NCBI GenBank assembly: GCA_937915065.1
Contig: CALDMR010000075.1
Span: forward strand, 1-15,356
Direction of reading: 5' to 3'
Source: an uncultured Clostridia bacterium
Lineage (GTDB): Bacteria; Bacillota; Clostridia; Oscillospirales; Oscillospiraceae
DNA: 15,356 bases
The notes below the pieces were generated by a model, which was not told the origin of the DNA, ran no database searches, and saw only the letters and a program-made list of their open reading frames with translations. The number at the start of each line of letters is the position of its first letter. Position 1 is the stretch's first letter. The position numbers and the translations under genes were made by a program. Positions 5,358 to 12,951 of the stretch are shown here, in pieces.

Positions 5358-6947
5358 ATGCCGACACTGGAATGGATTGGAAAAGAGAAAGTGATCAACC
5401 ACCATCAGGAGGTGCCGTTCCGGGTGTTGGAGCGCCGGTACAGCTTTGATGAAAATGGTCAGATGGACGCCGACAATGGCAGCGAAAATATGGTCATCCG
5501 GGGTGACAATCTGGAGGCCTTGAAAGCCCTGCTGCCCCGGTATGAGGGGCGGGTAAAGTGCATCTATATCGATCCGCCCTACAACACCGGCAACGAGGGC
5601 TGGGTGTATAACGACAATGTGAATGACCCCAAGATCAAAAAATGGCTGGGTGAAGTGGTGGGAAAAGAGGGCGAGGATCTTTCCCGGCACGACAAGTGGC
5701 TGTGTATGATGTACCCCCGCTTGAAGTTACTGCATCGGTTATTAGCGGAAGATGGCGCTATTTTCATCAGTATTGATGATGTGGAATTTTATAATCTGCG
5801 CTCTATTTGTAATGAGGTTTTTGGAGAGCACAATTTTATTACAACCGTTATATGGAGAAAGAATTTTTCGCCTAAAAGCACGGCGAAACATTTTTCCGAA
5901 GATCACGACTATATCTTGGTTTTTGCCAAAAACGCTGATATATGGCTTCCACATAAGATGCCCAGAACCGAGAAGCAAAATAAAGCGTATAAAAATCCAG
6001 ATAATGATCCTCGTGGACCGTGGACATCTGGCGATCTTGCCGCAAGAAACTATTATAGTAAGGGTCTTTATTCGATAACGACCCCTGCGGGAAATGTAAT
6101 TAGTGGACCTCCTGCTGGATCATATTGGCGCTTCTCGGAAGATAAATTTCTGGAATTAGTCGCAGAAAATAAAATTTGGTGGGGAAAAAATGGAGATGGG
6201 GTCCCACGGTTAAAGAGATTCCTTAAGGATGTAACAGATGGTGTTGTTCCTCAGACCTACTGGCCCTACGAAGAAGTTGGTCATACACAAGACGCAAAGA
6301 AGGAAATTAAAGCCATTTTCGGCGGAGATATGCCATTTGATACACCAAAACCATCACGGCTGATTGAACGCATTTTACAAATTGCATCTGACCCAGATTC
6401 CATCATCCTCGACTCCTTCGCCGGTTCCGGCACTACCGCCCACGCTGTGCTGAACATGAACAAGGCCGACGGTGGCAACCGCAAATTCATTCTGGTGGAA
6501 ATGATGGACTACGCCGACAGCATCACCGCCGAGCGGGTCAAGCGGGTGATTCAGGGCTACGGCGAGGGCAAAAACGCCGTGGAGGGCACCGGCGGCAGTT
6601 TCAGTTTTTACGATCTGGGCCAGCCCCTGCTCATCGGCGAAAATCTGAATGAGGAAGTAGCCCCGGAGAAAATCCGGGAATACATCTGGTTTATGGAGAC
6701 CAAAGCCCCCTATGCTCCACCTGCCGGGGAAAACGCCTACTATCTGGGCAGCCACAACCACACCGCTTATTATTTCTACTACGAACCCCAGCGGATCACG
6801 GTGCTGGATTACGCTTTCCTTGCTACCCTCACCCAAAAGGCGGACGGCACAGTGATCTACGCTGATCGCTGCGCCATCGGGGAAGAAAAGCTGGCCCAGA
6901 TGGGCATTGTGTTCAAGAAAATACCTCGCGACATTACCAGACTGTAA
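5358..6947 (+). CDS. mod: Type III restriction-modification system methyltransferase subunit (Mod), adenine-N6 class
   Basis: A 529-aa beta-class DNA adenine methyltransferase, the modification and recognition subunit of a type III system. Catalytic motif IV is DPPYNTG (72-78), the SAM-binding motif I is FAGSGTT (354-360), and the target-recognition region lies between them, the beta-class order. The N-terminal NMVIRGDNLEALKALLPRY is typical of Mod. GGAGG precedes the ATG at 5358, and the stop is 13 bp before res. Base and codon use shift inside the gene: about 5730-6395 is AT-rich (for example 33% GC at 5821-5880) while both ends are GC-richer (55% at 6481-6540). The AT-rich block coincides with the target-recognition region, suggesting a domain swap that changed specificity. 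The recognised DNA sequence cannot be predicted. Confidence 0.95.
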   Translation: MPTLEWIGKEKVINHHQEVPFRVLERRYSFDENGQMDADNGSENMVIRGDNLEALKALLPRYEGRVKCIYIDPPYNTGNEGWVYNDNVNDPKIKKWLGEVVGKEGEDLSRHDKWLCMMYPRLKLLHRLLAEDGAIFISIDDVEFYNLRSICNEVFGEHNFITTVIWRKNFSPKSTAKHFSEDHDYILVFAKNADIWLPHKMPRTEKQNKAYKNPDNDPRGPWTSGDLAARNYYSKGLYSITTPAGNVISGPPAGSYWRFSEDKFLELVAENKIWWGKNGDGVPRLKRFLKDVTDGVVPQTYWPYEEVGHTQDAKKEIKAIFGGDMPFDTPKPSRLIERILQIASDPDSIILDSFAGSGTTAHAVLNMNKADGGNRKFILVEMMDYADSITAERVKRVIQGYGEGKNAVEGTGGSFSFYDLGQPLLIGENLNEEVAPEKIREYIWFMETKAPYAPPAGENAYYLGSHNHTAYYFYYEPQRITVLDYAFLATLTQKADGTVIYADRCAIGEEKLAQMGIVFKKIPRDITRL

Positions 6948-6960
6948 GGAGGGTCACAGC

Positions 6961-9579
6961 ATGGAACTGAAACGCTATCAGAAAGCAGTCATTGCGGATT
7001 TGACCCGCTATTTGCAGCTGCTGAACCAAACCCGAAACTATGCGGCGGCATTCCGCCTGTTCTGGCAGGAAAAAAGCGCCCCTTCGTTGGGACACTATCA
7101 GGATATTCTCCCCGGTGTGCCCAATCTCTGCTTCAAGGTGCCCACCGGCGGCGGAAAGACATTCCTTGCCTGCAACGCTATCCGCCCGGTGTTCGATGCG
7201 CTGCCCGTCACCAAAACCAAAGCGGTGGTCTGGCTTGTACCCTCCGACGCAATTCTGACCCAGACGGTCAAGAGCCTCAAAGACTCCAATCACGATTACC
7301 GCCAGAAAATTGATGTGGATTTCGGCAGCCGGGTGGAGGTATACACCAAGCAGGAACTGTTAAACGGGCAGAACTTCAATCCCACCTCCGTGACAGAGCA
7401 GCTTTCCATCATGGTGCTGTCCTACGACTCCTTCCGTGGCCGGGGCAAGGAGGGGCTGAAAGCCTATCAGGAAAACAGCAATCTGGCGCAGTTCGCCAAA
7501 GTGCTGGGCAAGCCGGAAAATCCCATTCAGGACGCTGACGAAACCGCCCTGTTTCAGATCATCAATCAGCTCAACCCGCTGGTGATTGTGGACGAGAGCC
7601 ACCATGCCCGTTCCAGTCTCAGTCTGGAAATGCTGACAAATTTTAATCCCTGCTTTGTGCTGGATCTGACCGCCACCCCCAAAAAGGAGAGCAACATCAT
7701 CTCCTATGTGGATGCGGTGCAGCTGAAAGCGGAGCACATGGTCAAGCTGCCGGTGATCGTCTATAACCGGGACAAGCAGTCAGAGGTTCTCATTGACACC
7801 ATTGATCTGCGCCGGAATCTGGAAAAACGAGCCGAGGCGGAATATCAGAAAACCGGGAAATACATCCGCCCCATTGCCCTGTTTCAGGCGCAGCCCAAGG
7901 GCAAGGAGGACGCAGCCACCTTTGAAAAACTGCGGGACGAGCTGAAAAACGCGGGAATCCCCGCCGAACATATTGCCATTCGCACCGCCGATGTGAACGA
8001 ACTGAAAAATGTGGATTTGCTTTCCCCGGAGTGTCCGGTGCGCTACATCATCACCGTCAATGCCCTGAAAGAGGGCTGGGACTGTCCCTTTGCCTATATT
8101 CTGGCCTCTCTTGCCAATAAGACCAGTCAGGTAGATGTGGAGCAGATTCTGGGACGGATTCTCCGCCTGCCCCATACCTGCCAGCACACCCAGCCCGCAC
8201 TGAATATGTCCTATGTGCTCACATCTTCCGCCAACTTTAACGATACGGTGCAGCGCATTGTAAAAGGACTGAATAATGCCGGGTTTAGCGAGCGTGATTG
8301 CCGTCTGTTCGAGCCTGCCCCACAGCAGCCGGTGTCTCCCGATCCGGTGCAGATGGTCATTCCCGAAGTGCCCGCAGAACTGGCAGAGGCACAGGACGAT
8401 TTTTCCCAGCTGGACGGGAAATCCATCGGCGAAGAACTGGAACGCCGCAGACAGCAGCAGGAACAGCCGGAAATTACCCCCAAAGCTGATACCATGCTGG
8501 ACGAAGCGGAACAGGCAGGCAACGCCTACAATGACGCAATCCGTCAGGGCGGGAGCGACCCACAGACACAAAATCTTCCCTGGGAGGTGCGGGAACAGGT
8601 GACGACATTCCATGTGCAGCCGCAGTTTCAGGAGGACATTGCCACGCTGATGATTCCGCAGTTCTTTCAGGTGATTCCCCAGACGCTGTTTACCGATGGA
8701 GATTTTGAACTACTGGAAAAAGAGCAGCTGGCCGAAGGCTTTACCCTGAAAGGCAAACCCTACGACATTGACTTTGCTGCCGCTGATGATGAAATCGTCA
8801 AAGTGGATGTGCGCCAGAATGAAGGCGGATTGCCCAAAGTATTTAAAATGTCCAGTGCGGATCAGCGGTATTTCAAAGAGTATTTCAATAACCTTCCGCC
8901 GGAAAGCCGGGTACGCCAGTGCAAGGCAATGATGCTGCGGCAGCTCAACAAACTGAACATGGTGGATGCCGGGGAGCTTTCCGCCTATGTTGAGCGCATT
9001 GTGGATGATATGGACAAGGCGCAGCTTGCGGCGATGGAAAAAGCGCCGCTGGGCTACGCTGAAAAAATCCGCAGAAAGATTGAGCAGCTTCTAACGCAGC
9101 ACTACAAAGAGACCTTTATCCAATGGCTGGAAACGGAACGGATCGTATGCAGGCCGTCTTACCAGCTGCCCAGCGTGATTCATCCTGTCAGCAGCACAGA
9201 TATGTTTGGCGGATCGCTCTATCAGGCCGAGGAAGATATGAACCAGTTGGAGCAGGATCTGGTTATGGAACTGACTGCGCTGCCCAATATCCGCTGGTGG
9301 CATCGAAATATTGCGCGGCAGGGGTTTGTAATCAACGGATTTATCAATCATTACCCGGATATTATGCTCATGACCAACGGCGGAAAGGTCATTTTGGTAG
9401 AAACAAAGGGCGATCACCTGAAAAATGATGACAGTCGCGACAAAATCGAATTGGGCCGTGCATGGCGCAATGCAGCCGGAAACCAATACCGCTACTACAT
9501 GGTATTCCGGGATGGGGATAATCTGCCCGGCGGTGCAGTCAGCATGAGCCAGTTTATTGAAACGCTCAAATCTTTGTAA
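6961..9579 (+). CDS. res: Type III restriction enzyme, helicase-nuclease subunit (Res)
   Basis: An 872-aa SF2 ATPase with a C-terminal nuclease that, with Mod, cleaves DNA bearing unmodified sites. The N-terminal helicase has Walker A PTGGGKT (61-67), a DESH box (211-214), motif III LTATP, and motif VI QILGRILRLP starting at Q395. A PD-(D/E)xK endonuclease site follows near the C-terminus: PD with D800, then ETKGD with E814 and K816. Both active sites appear complete, so the enzyme should be functional. The ATG at 6961 has GGAGG 8 nt upstream, 13 bp after the mod stop, giving a tight mod-res operon. The frame also extends upstream into mod, but that start has no ribosome binding site. A strong hairpin follows the stop. 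Confidence 0.95.
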   Translation: MELKRYQKAVIADLTRYLQLLNQTRNYAAAFRLFWQEKSAPSLGHYQDILPGVPNLCFKVPTGGGKTFLACNAIRPVFDALPVTKTKAVVWLVPSDAILTQTVKSLKDSNHDYRQKIDVDFGSRVEVYTKQELLNGQNFNPTSVTEQLSIMVLSYDSFRGRGKEGLKAYQENSNLAQFAKVLGKPENPIQDADETALFQIINQLNPLVIVDESHHARSSLSLEMLTNFNPCFVLDLTATPKKESNIISYVDAVQLKAEHMVKLPVIVYNRDKQSEVLIDTIDLRRNLEKRAEAEYQKTGKYIRPIALFQAQPKGKEDAATFEKLRDELKNAGIPAEHIAIRTADVNELKNVDLLSPECPVRYIITVNALKEGWDCPFAYILASLANKTSQVDVEQILGRILRLPHTCQHTQPALNMSYVLTSSANFNDTVQRIVKGLNNAGFSERDCRLFEPAPQQPVSPDPVQMVIPEVPAELAEAQDDFSQLDGKSIGEELERRRQQQEQPEITPKADTMLDEAEQAGNAYNDAIRQGGSDPQTQNLPWEVREQVTTFHVQPQFQEDIATLMIPQFFQVIPQTLFTDGDFELLEKEQLAEGFTLKGKPYDIDFAAADDEIVKVDVRQNEGGLPKVFKMSSADQRYFKEYFNNLPPESRVRQCKAMMLRQLNKLNMVDAGELSAYVERIVDDMDKAQLAAMEKAPLGYAEKIRRKIEQLLTQHYKETFIQWLETERIVCRPSYQLPSVIHPVSSTDMFGGSLYQAEEDMNQLEQDLVMELTALPNIRWWHRNIARQGFVINGFINHYPDIMLMTNGGKVILVETKGDHLKNDDSRDKIELGRAWRNAAGNQYRYYMVFRDGDNLPGGAVSMSQFIETLKSL

Positions 9580-9590
9580 CAATGTGTCCT

Positions 9591-9625
9591 CCCTGTATCT
9601 GTCCCGTGCAGGGGCAGATACAGGG
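9591..9625 (+). terminator. Strong stem-loop after res
   Basis: Arms 9591-9605 and 9611-9625 pair over 15 bp (one G-T wobble) around GTGCA. The sequence after it is A-rich, not T-rich, so on the plus strand it is a stabilising hairpin or an atypical terminator at the end of the abiE/mod-res block. Confidence 0.6.
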
Positions 9626-9628
9626 AAT

Positions 9629-9662
9629 AAAAAAACAGTGCGTAACGGTCTGTTACGCACTG
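9629..9662 (-). terminator. Intrinsic terminator of the minus-strand XRE gene
   Basis: Read on the minus strand, CAGTGCGTAAC (9662-9652) and GTTACGCACTG (9646-9636) form a perfect 11-bp stem with a 5-nt loop followed by seven Ts (9635-9629). The stem begins directly at the stop codon (9663-9665). Confidence 0.9.
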
Positions 9663-9920
9663 TCATTTGATTTCCTGTTCCAGCATATCAAATTCCGGGG
9701 TATCAAAAAAATCTTTTAGAGAAATGTTTACTCCATCACAGATGATCTTTATGGTGGCGATTTTGGGATTTTTGCTTTTGCCATAGAGAATATTTTTGAT
9801 AGACGATGGCGGCAAACCGGCCTCTGATGCCAAGGCGTTGATGGTTAAACCCCGTTCCTCGCAGATTTGCAATATTCTGTTTATAATAGCCCTGCATAAC
9901 GGTGACTGTGTTGCTGCCAT
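9663..9920 (-). CDS. XRE-family HTH transcriptional regulator
   Basis: An 85-aa single-domain DNA-binding protein. The helix-turn-helix is LTINALASEAGLPPSSIKNI (25-44), followed by LYGKSKNPKIATIKIICDGVNISLKDFF, the standard Cro/C1 (HTH_3-like) pattern. The short C-terminus has no signal-sensing domain. It is transcribed divergently from the SLOG-fold gene and is the only minus-strand gene in the right module, so it probably represses its own and the neighbour's promoter. The ATG at 9918-9920 lacks a clear Shine-Dalgarno sequence, and the start itself lies within an AGGCTAT-type repeat (9919-9925). Translation may be leaderless or begin a little downstream. It has its own terminator. Confidence 0.85.
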   Translation of the reverse strand: MAATQSPLCRAIINRILQICEERGLTINALASEAGLPPSSIKNILYGKSKNPKIATIKIICDGVNISLKDFFDTPEFDMLEQEIK

Positions 9921-10041
9921 AGCCTATCGAACCCCGCACTTTCAAATTATCCAATCTAAAGGATAATTGATTTTTATTCTCCATATAGGCTACGCATACT
10001 ACTTTAGGCTATACATAGCCTGCCGTCGTTGCAGGCTATGT
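9919..10041. promoter_or_regulatory. Divergent regulatory region with repeated AGGCTAT half-sites
   Basis: AGGCTAT-type half-sites occur at 9919-9925 (inverted), 9987-9993 (AGGCTAC), 10006-10012, 10015-10021 (inverted) and 10034-10040. The pair at 10006-10021 forms a 16-bp palindrome, AGGCTAT-AC-ATAGCCT. The sequence 10013-10041 is an 11-bp hairpin, ACATAGCCTGC/GCAGGCTATGT, with a 7-nt loop. A different palindrome, AATTATCC/GGATAATT, lies at 9945-9952/9961-9968. These are probable operators for the XRE regulator. The hairpin ends 9 nt before the SLOG gene's ribosome binding site and could also control its translation. Confidence 0.7.
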
Positions 10042-10060
10042 GTAACTTTTGGAGGTGCGT

Positions 10061-10501
10061 ATGAAAGAACACACAGCATTATTTATTGGACACGGAGAGT
10101 GCTACGGTGTGGGGCAAGAGGCAATTATGGATGCTGCACGACAGCTAATTTCTATGGGAGTGACCGACTTCCTCTGCGGGGGCATGGGCGGCTTTGACTG
10201 GAAGTGTGCCAGAGCAATCCATGATCTGAAAGCAGAATTTCCTTCCCTTCGTTCATTTTTGATTATTCCATATCTTACTTTTAACATTCAGAACCGGGAG
10301 CTGTTTGACGATATTATCTACCCAGAGGGATTTGAAAAATATCACTTTAAGGCGGCGATTATACAGCGAAATCGGTATATGGTCAGAAATGCAGCTTATG
10401 CGATCTGCTATATCACGCACGGCTGGGGCGGTGCCGTGAAAACCTATGAATATGCCAAGCGCGAGGGACTTTACCTGCTTAACTTGGGTAGATATGACTG
10501 A
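10061..10501 (+). CDS. SLOG-superfamily (YpsA/DUF1273-like) nucleotide-binding-fold protein
   Basis: A 146-aa protein with a Rossmann-like SLOG fold, related to YpsA/DUF1273 and the larger SLOG/LOG set. Visible features are a first strand ending in FIGHGEC (8-14), the glycine-rich loop GGMGGFDWKCARA (40-52), the basic RNRYMVRNA segment (103-111) and GGAVKTYEYAK (123-133). In this superfamily these build a pocket for nucleotides or nucleotide-derived ligands. Standalone SLOG proteins have been proposed as sensors of nucleotide signals in conflict systems; no activity can be assigned here. The ATG at 10061 has GGAGG 5 nt upstream. It is divergent from an XRE regulator and ends in a strong terminator, so it is a self-contained unit. 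Confidence 0.8.
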   Translation: MKEHTALFIGHGECYGVGQEAIMDAARQLISMGVTDFLCGGMGGFDWKCARAIHDLKAEFPSLRSFLIIPYLTFNIQNRELFDDIIYPEGFEKYHFKAAIIQRNRYMVRNAAYAICYITHGWGGAVKTYEYAKREGLYLLNLGRYD

Positions 10502-10517
10502 ATACCGAATCTCAAGA

Positions 10518-10545
10518 AGCAGCAGAGATGATCTGCTGCTTTTTT
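10518..10545 (+). terminator. Intrinsic terminator after the SLOG gene
   Basis: AGCAGCAGA (10518-10526) pairs with TCTGCTGCT (10532-10540) around GATGA, followed by a run of Ts to 10545. The stop codon is 17 bp upstream. A second, weaker hairpin (CCGGC TAT GCCGG) lies just downstream within 10552-10575. Confidence 0.93.
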
Positions 10546-10696
10546 CGTGGGAGCACTCCGGCTATGCCGGATGCTTATAACTTTCATAAAAAGGTTGGTG
10601 ATGTGAAATATGCAACACAGATTCACGGGAAAAAGGGGGGTGTCGTGCCGATGCAGTTTAACTGTTGTCCAATAAAATCTGCGCAGGAGGCACAAA

Positions 10697-11899
10697 ATGG
10701 CAAAACCGCTTGATCCAGAAGAATTAGCGGCGGTTCGACAAGCTGGCAGCAGAGCTGAGCGCAGAGAACAAAAGCGGAAGCAGATGCATGAAGAAATTGC
10801 GCAAAATCAGGGAGGCAGCGGTGTTATCATTATACCTCCCAAAAAGCGCATGGAAATTTCCAGTAAAACACCCAAACTGCGCGTAGCCGCATATTGCCGG
10901 GTCAGCACGCAGGAAGAACAGCAGGTAGGCAGCTTTGAGATGCAGATTCACCATTTTACCAAGCGGATACAGGCAAATCCCGAGTGGGAGATGGTAGAAA
11001 TCTATCAGGATGAAGGAATCAGTGCAACCACCGTAGAAAAGCGCCTGGGTTTTCAGAAAATGATAGCCGATGCAGTAGCTGGAAAAATTGACCTGATTCT
11101 TACCAAAAGCATCAGTCGTTTTGGCCGAAACATTGTTGATATACTGAACAATTTGCGGACGCTTTCGGCTCTGAATCCGCCCGTGTCCGTAGAATTTGAA
11201 ACCGAGGGTATTACCTATACCGGGGATGGCAGGAACAATCTGCTGATTGCGCTGTTGTCCGCACTGGCTGAAATGGAGTCCCAGCAGAAAAGTGAAGCGA
11301 TCAAAGCGGGAATTCGCTGGCGTATGGCGGAGGGCATCTACAAATTCTCTGTTCAAAACACCCTTGGCTTTTATCGTGATCATTTCGGGCGGCTTGTAAT
11401 CGAGCCTACCGAAGCACAGATTGTCAAGTATATTTACGAAAGCTGTCTGGATGGGGCCTCGCCCTCAGAAATCGCCGCTGCTCTGACAGAGCAGGGTGTG
11501 AAATCCCCAATGGGTAAGGAAACCTGGCTTCCGGGCACAGTTCGCAACATCCTCAAAAATGAGAAATACTGCGGTGATGCCCTTATGCAGAAAACCTATA
11601 CGAAAGATTATAGGACGCATAGGTCGGTGAAAAACACGGATTTGAATATGTACTTCAAGGAAAATCACCATACAGCGATTATCAAAAAAGAGGATTGGCT
11701 AAAAGTACAAAATCTGCTTGCAGCTGGGCACAGCACAGCCAAAAAAGCAAAACTGCGTCTGCTGGACAACCGTTTTATCGTAACCCGCATAAAAGATGGA
11801 TTATTCAAGGGGTATCTGATTGTAGATTCGCGCTGGTCTTTCGCAGATCGGCAGGAATTTATGAAAATGATACAAGAACCACAAACCGCTCAAAAATGA
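10697..11899 (+). CDS. Large-type serine recombinase, short form without zinc ribbon
   Basis: A 400-aa serine site-specific recombinase. A charged N-terminal extension (1-60) precedes the resolvase domain: AAYCRVSTQEE with nucleophile Ser70, DEGISATT (105-112), IDLI with D132, and KSISRFGRN with R141 and R144, all expected for catalysis. The recombinase domain follows (about 215-300: GIRWRMAEGIYKFSVQNTLG, then TWLPGTVRNILKNEKYCGD). Typical large serine recombinases are about 500-550 aa and carry a CxxC zinc ribbon and coiled coil. Here the region after about residue 345 has no cysteine pairs and the protein ends early, though some mobile-element recombinases share this architecture. The ATG at 10697 has AGGAGG 8 nt upstream. 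No att site for it is evident. It lies inside an element that already has a tyrosine integrase. Confidence 0.92.
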   Translation: MAKPLDPEELAAVRQAGSRAERREQKRKQMHEEIAQNQGGSGVIIIPPKKRMEISSKTPKLRVAAYCRVSTQEEQQVGSFEMQIHHFTKRIQANPEWEMVEIYQDEGISATTVEKRLGFQKMIADAVAGKIDLILTKSISRFGRNIVDILNNLRTLSALNPPVSVEFETEGITYTGDGRNNLLIALLSALAEMESQQKSEAIKAGIRWRMAEGIYKFSVQNTLGFYRDHFGRLVIEPTEAQIVKYIYESCLDGASPSEIAAALTEQGVKSPMGKETWLPGTVRNILKNEKYCGDALMQKTYTKDYRTHRSVKNTDLNMYFKENHHTAIIKKEDWLKVQNLLAAGHSTAKKAKLRLLDNRFIVTRIKDGLFKGYLIVDSRWSFADRQEFMKMIQEPQTAQK

Positions 11900-11916
11900 A
11901 AGGAAGTAGTTTTCTT

Positions 11917-12348
11917 ATGAATTTCGATTTTTCTGCTTTGAATTTTGAAACGATTGATTCCAATATCAACGCATATCCTGATATGTTTCTGAACCAGAAT
12001 GGCGTGACTTTCACGAAAAAGGTACTGGAAGATTTGGGGTATCCGGCCTACGTTCTGTGTCTGCTGGATGCCAAGGCTAAGGTGTTTGCAATCCGTATGT
12101 GCAAGAGCAACGAGCCGAAGGGCTTCAAATTTTCCAAGCCCAAGGGTGAGCAGAAAGGTGTTGTGACCATCGCCAATAAAAACCTGTTGGAGCCTCTGCG
12201 TGCGGTTACGGGAGAAAGCTGGATTCCGGGAAAACGGTACCGCGTGCGCGGATTCTGGGTCGCTGATGCAAAGACCATGTGTTTTGACTTGAACGAAGGT
12301 GTGCAGGAAGATTTCCGGCCTGTCGCGTCTGATACCGAAGAAAAATAA
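11917..12348 (+). CDS. Hypothetical protein encoded after the serine recombinase
   Basis: A 143-aa soluble protein I do not recognise with certainty. It has no signal peptide or membrane segment. Visible features are an aromatic N-terminus (MNFDFSALNFETID), YPAYVLCLLDAKAKVFAIRM (about 43-62), a lysine-rich middle GFKFSKPKGEQKG and a KRYRVRGFWVADAKTMCFDL strand pattern. It looks like a small beta-rich domain. The ATG at 11917 has AAAGGAAG about 9 nt upstream and lies 17 bp after the serine recombinase stop, so the two are probably one operon. The position suggests a recombinase partner or directionality factor, or simply a conserved element gene. The frame is open further upstream inside the recombinase, but no ribosome binding site supports a longer form. 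Confidence 0.75.
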   Translation: MNFDFSALNFETIDSNINAYPDMFLNQNGVTFTKKVLEDLGYPAYVLCLLDAKAKVFAIRMCKSNEPKGFKFSKPKGEQKGVVTIANKNLLEPLRAVTGESWIPGKRYRVRGFWVADAKTMCFDLNEGVQEDFRPVASDTEEK

Positions 12349-12458
12349 CGCATGACAAGCCTGCAATGCTGTACTCGAAAGAATACATGCCCCCCCGTGT
12401 TTCACTCGTGTACGCAGCGCAGAAAACCTATTTTCCTTCCTGAAAGTAAACAGTAAAT

Positions 12459-12494
12459 AGCGGCCACCGCAGGAAGTTTCCAGCGGTGGCCGCT
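12459..12494 (+). terminator. Long GC-rich hairpin ending the serine recombinase operon
   Basis: AGCGGCCACCGC (12459-12470) pairs perfectly with GCGGTGGCCGCT (12483-12494). The interior adds GGAA/TTCC pairs, giving a very stable structure followed by TT then GAAA. The T-tract is short, but the position between two operons fits a terminator. Confidence 0.75.
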
Positions 12495-12563
12495 TTGAAA
12501 TACAGGAATTGAGGATGGCGCACAAATGTTCGTGGGACCTCCTTGCACTTTTTTTGGCAACAT

Positions 12564-12595
12564 AACTTGACAAAATGGCAAGTTTAGCGTATACT
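12564..12595 (+). promoter_or_regulatory. Promoter and overlapping operator of the XRE/ImmA operon
   Basis: TTGACA (12567-12572, consensus) and TATACT (12590-12595) are 17 nt apart. The inverted repeat AACTTG (12564-12569) / CAAGTT (12579-12584) overlaps the -35 box, a classic autorepressor operator position for the XRE protein encoded next. The leader to the ATG is about 35 nt and contains GAAAGGAG. Confidence 0.85.
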
Positions 12596-12637
12596 ATATT
12601 TACGGCTTGAAAGAGCAACTTTGAAAGGAGTGTCAGA

Positions 12638-12949
12638 ATGGGCAAGGATTTGGGACTGCGGATAGCTGAATCCCTCCAGAAAAAAGGAATGACGCAAAAG
12701 GAACTCTCTGAAAGGATTGGTGTAACTGAGGCTGTAATATCCCGCTATATTTCTGGTGATCGGGAACCGAAGCCGGAAATGTTGGCCAATATTGCAACTG
12801 CACTTCATACGACTTCCGACTTTTTGCTGGGTATTGAAAATGACGAGTTCAACCATTCGAGAATCCGCCGAATGATTGCAAGAAATGCATCAAATATGAC
12901 AGAACAGGAAAAGCGTGAGTTAATCAACGCTCTGTTCGGAGAGGAGTAA
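12638..12949 (+). CDS. XRE-family repressor (ImmR-like)
   Basis: A 103-aa Cro/C1-type DNA-binding protein. The N-terminal HTH is MTQKELSERIGVTEAVISRYI (18-38), followed by the usual SGDREPKPEMLANIATALHTTSDFLLG. The short C-terminal tail (about 70-103, NHSRIRRMIARNASNMTEQEKRELINAL) is helical and could mediate dimerisation. The ATG at 12638 has AAAGGAG 8 nt upstream. The next gene starts 2 bp after the stop and encodes an ImmA-type protease. In ICEBs1 and related elements such a repressor is cleaved by its ImmA partner to switch on element genes. By analogy this repressor would control its own promoter and possibly the downstream phage-like operon. Confidence 0.9.
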   Translation: MGKDLGLRIAESLQKKGMTQKELSERIGVTEAVISRYISGDREPKPEMLANIATALHTTSDFLLGIENDEFNHSRIRRMIARNASNMTEQEKRELINALFGEE

Positions 12950-12951
12950 TC

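Noticed and set aside
7780..8613. A 277-codon minus-strand frame opposite res
   Set aside because: It is antisense to the helicase motifs of Res. Its low-complexity hydrophobic translation follows from the coding strand's codon bias.
9736..9984. An 82-codon minus-strand frame overlapping the XRE regulator in another frame, considered as a frameshifted N-terminus
   Set aside because: The XRE domain is complete in its own frame, the extra residues show no HTH-family extension, and no ribosome binding site supports it.
10528..10713. A 61-codon frame between the SLOG terminator and the serine recombinase
   Set aside because: It starts inside the terminator stem, overlaps the recombinase start, has no ribosome binding site and has no recognisable sequence.
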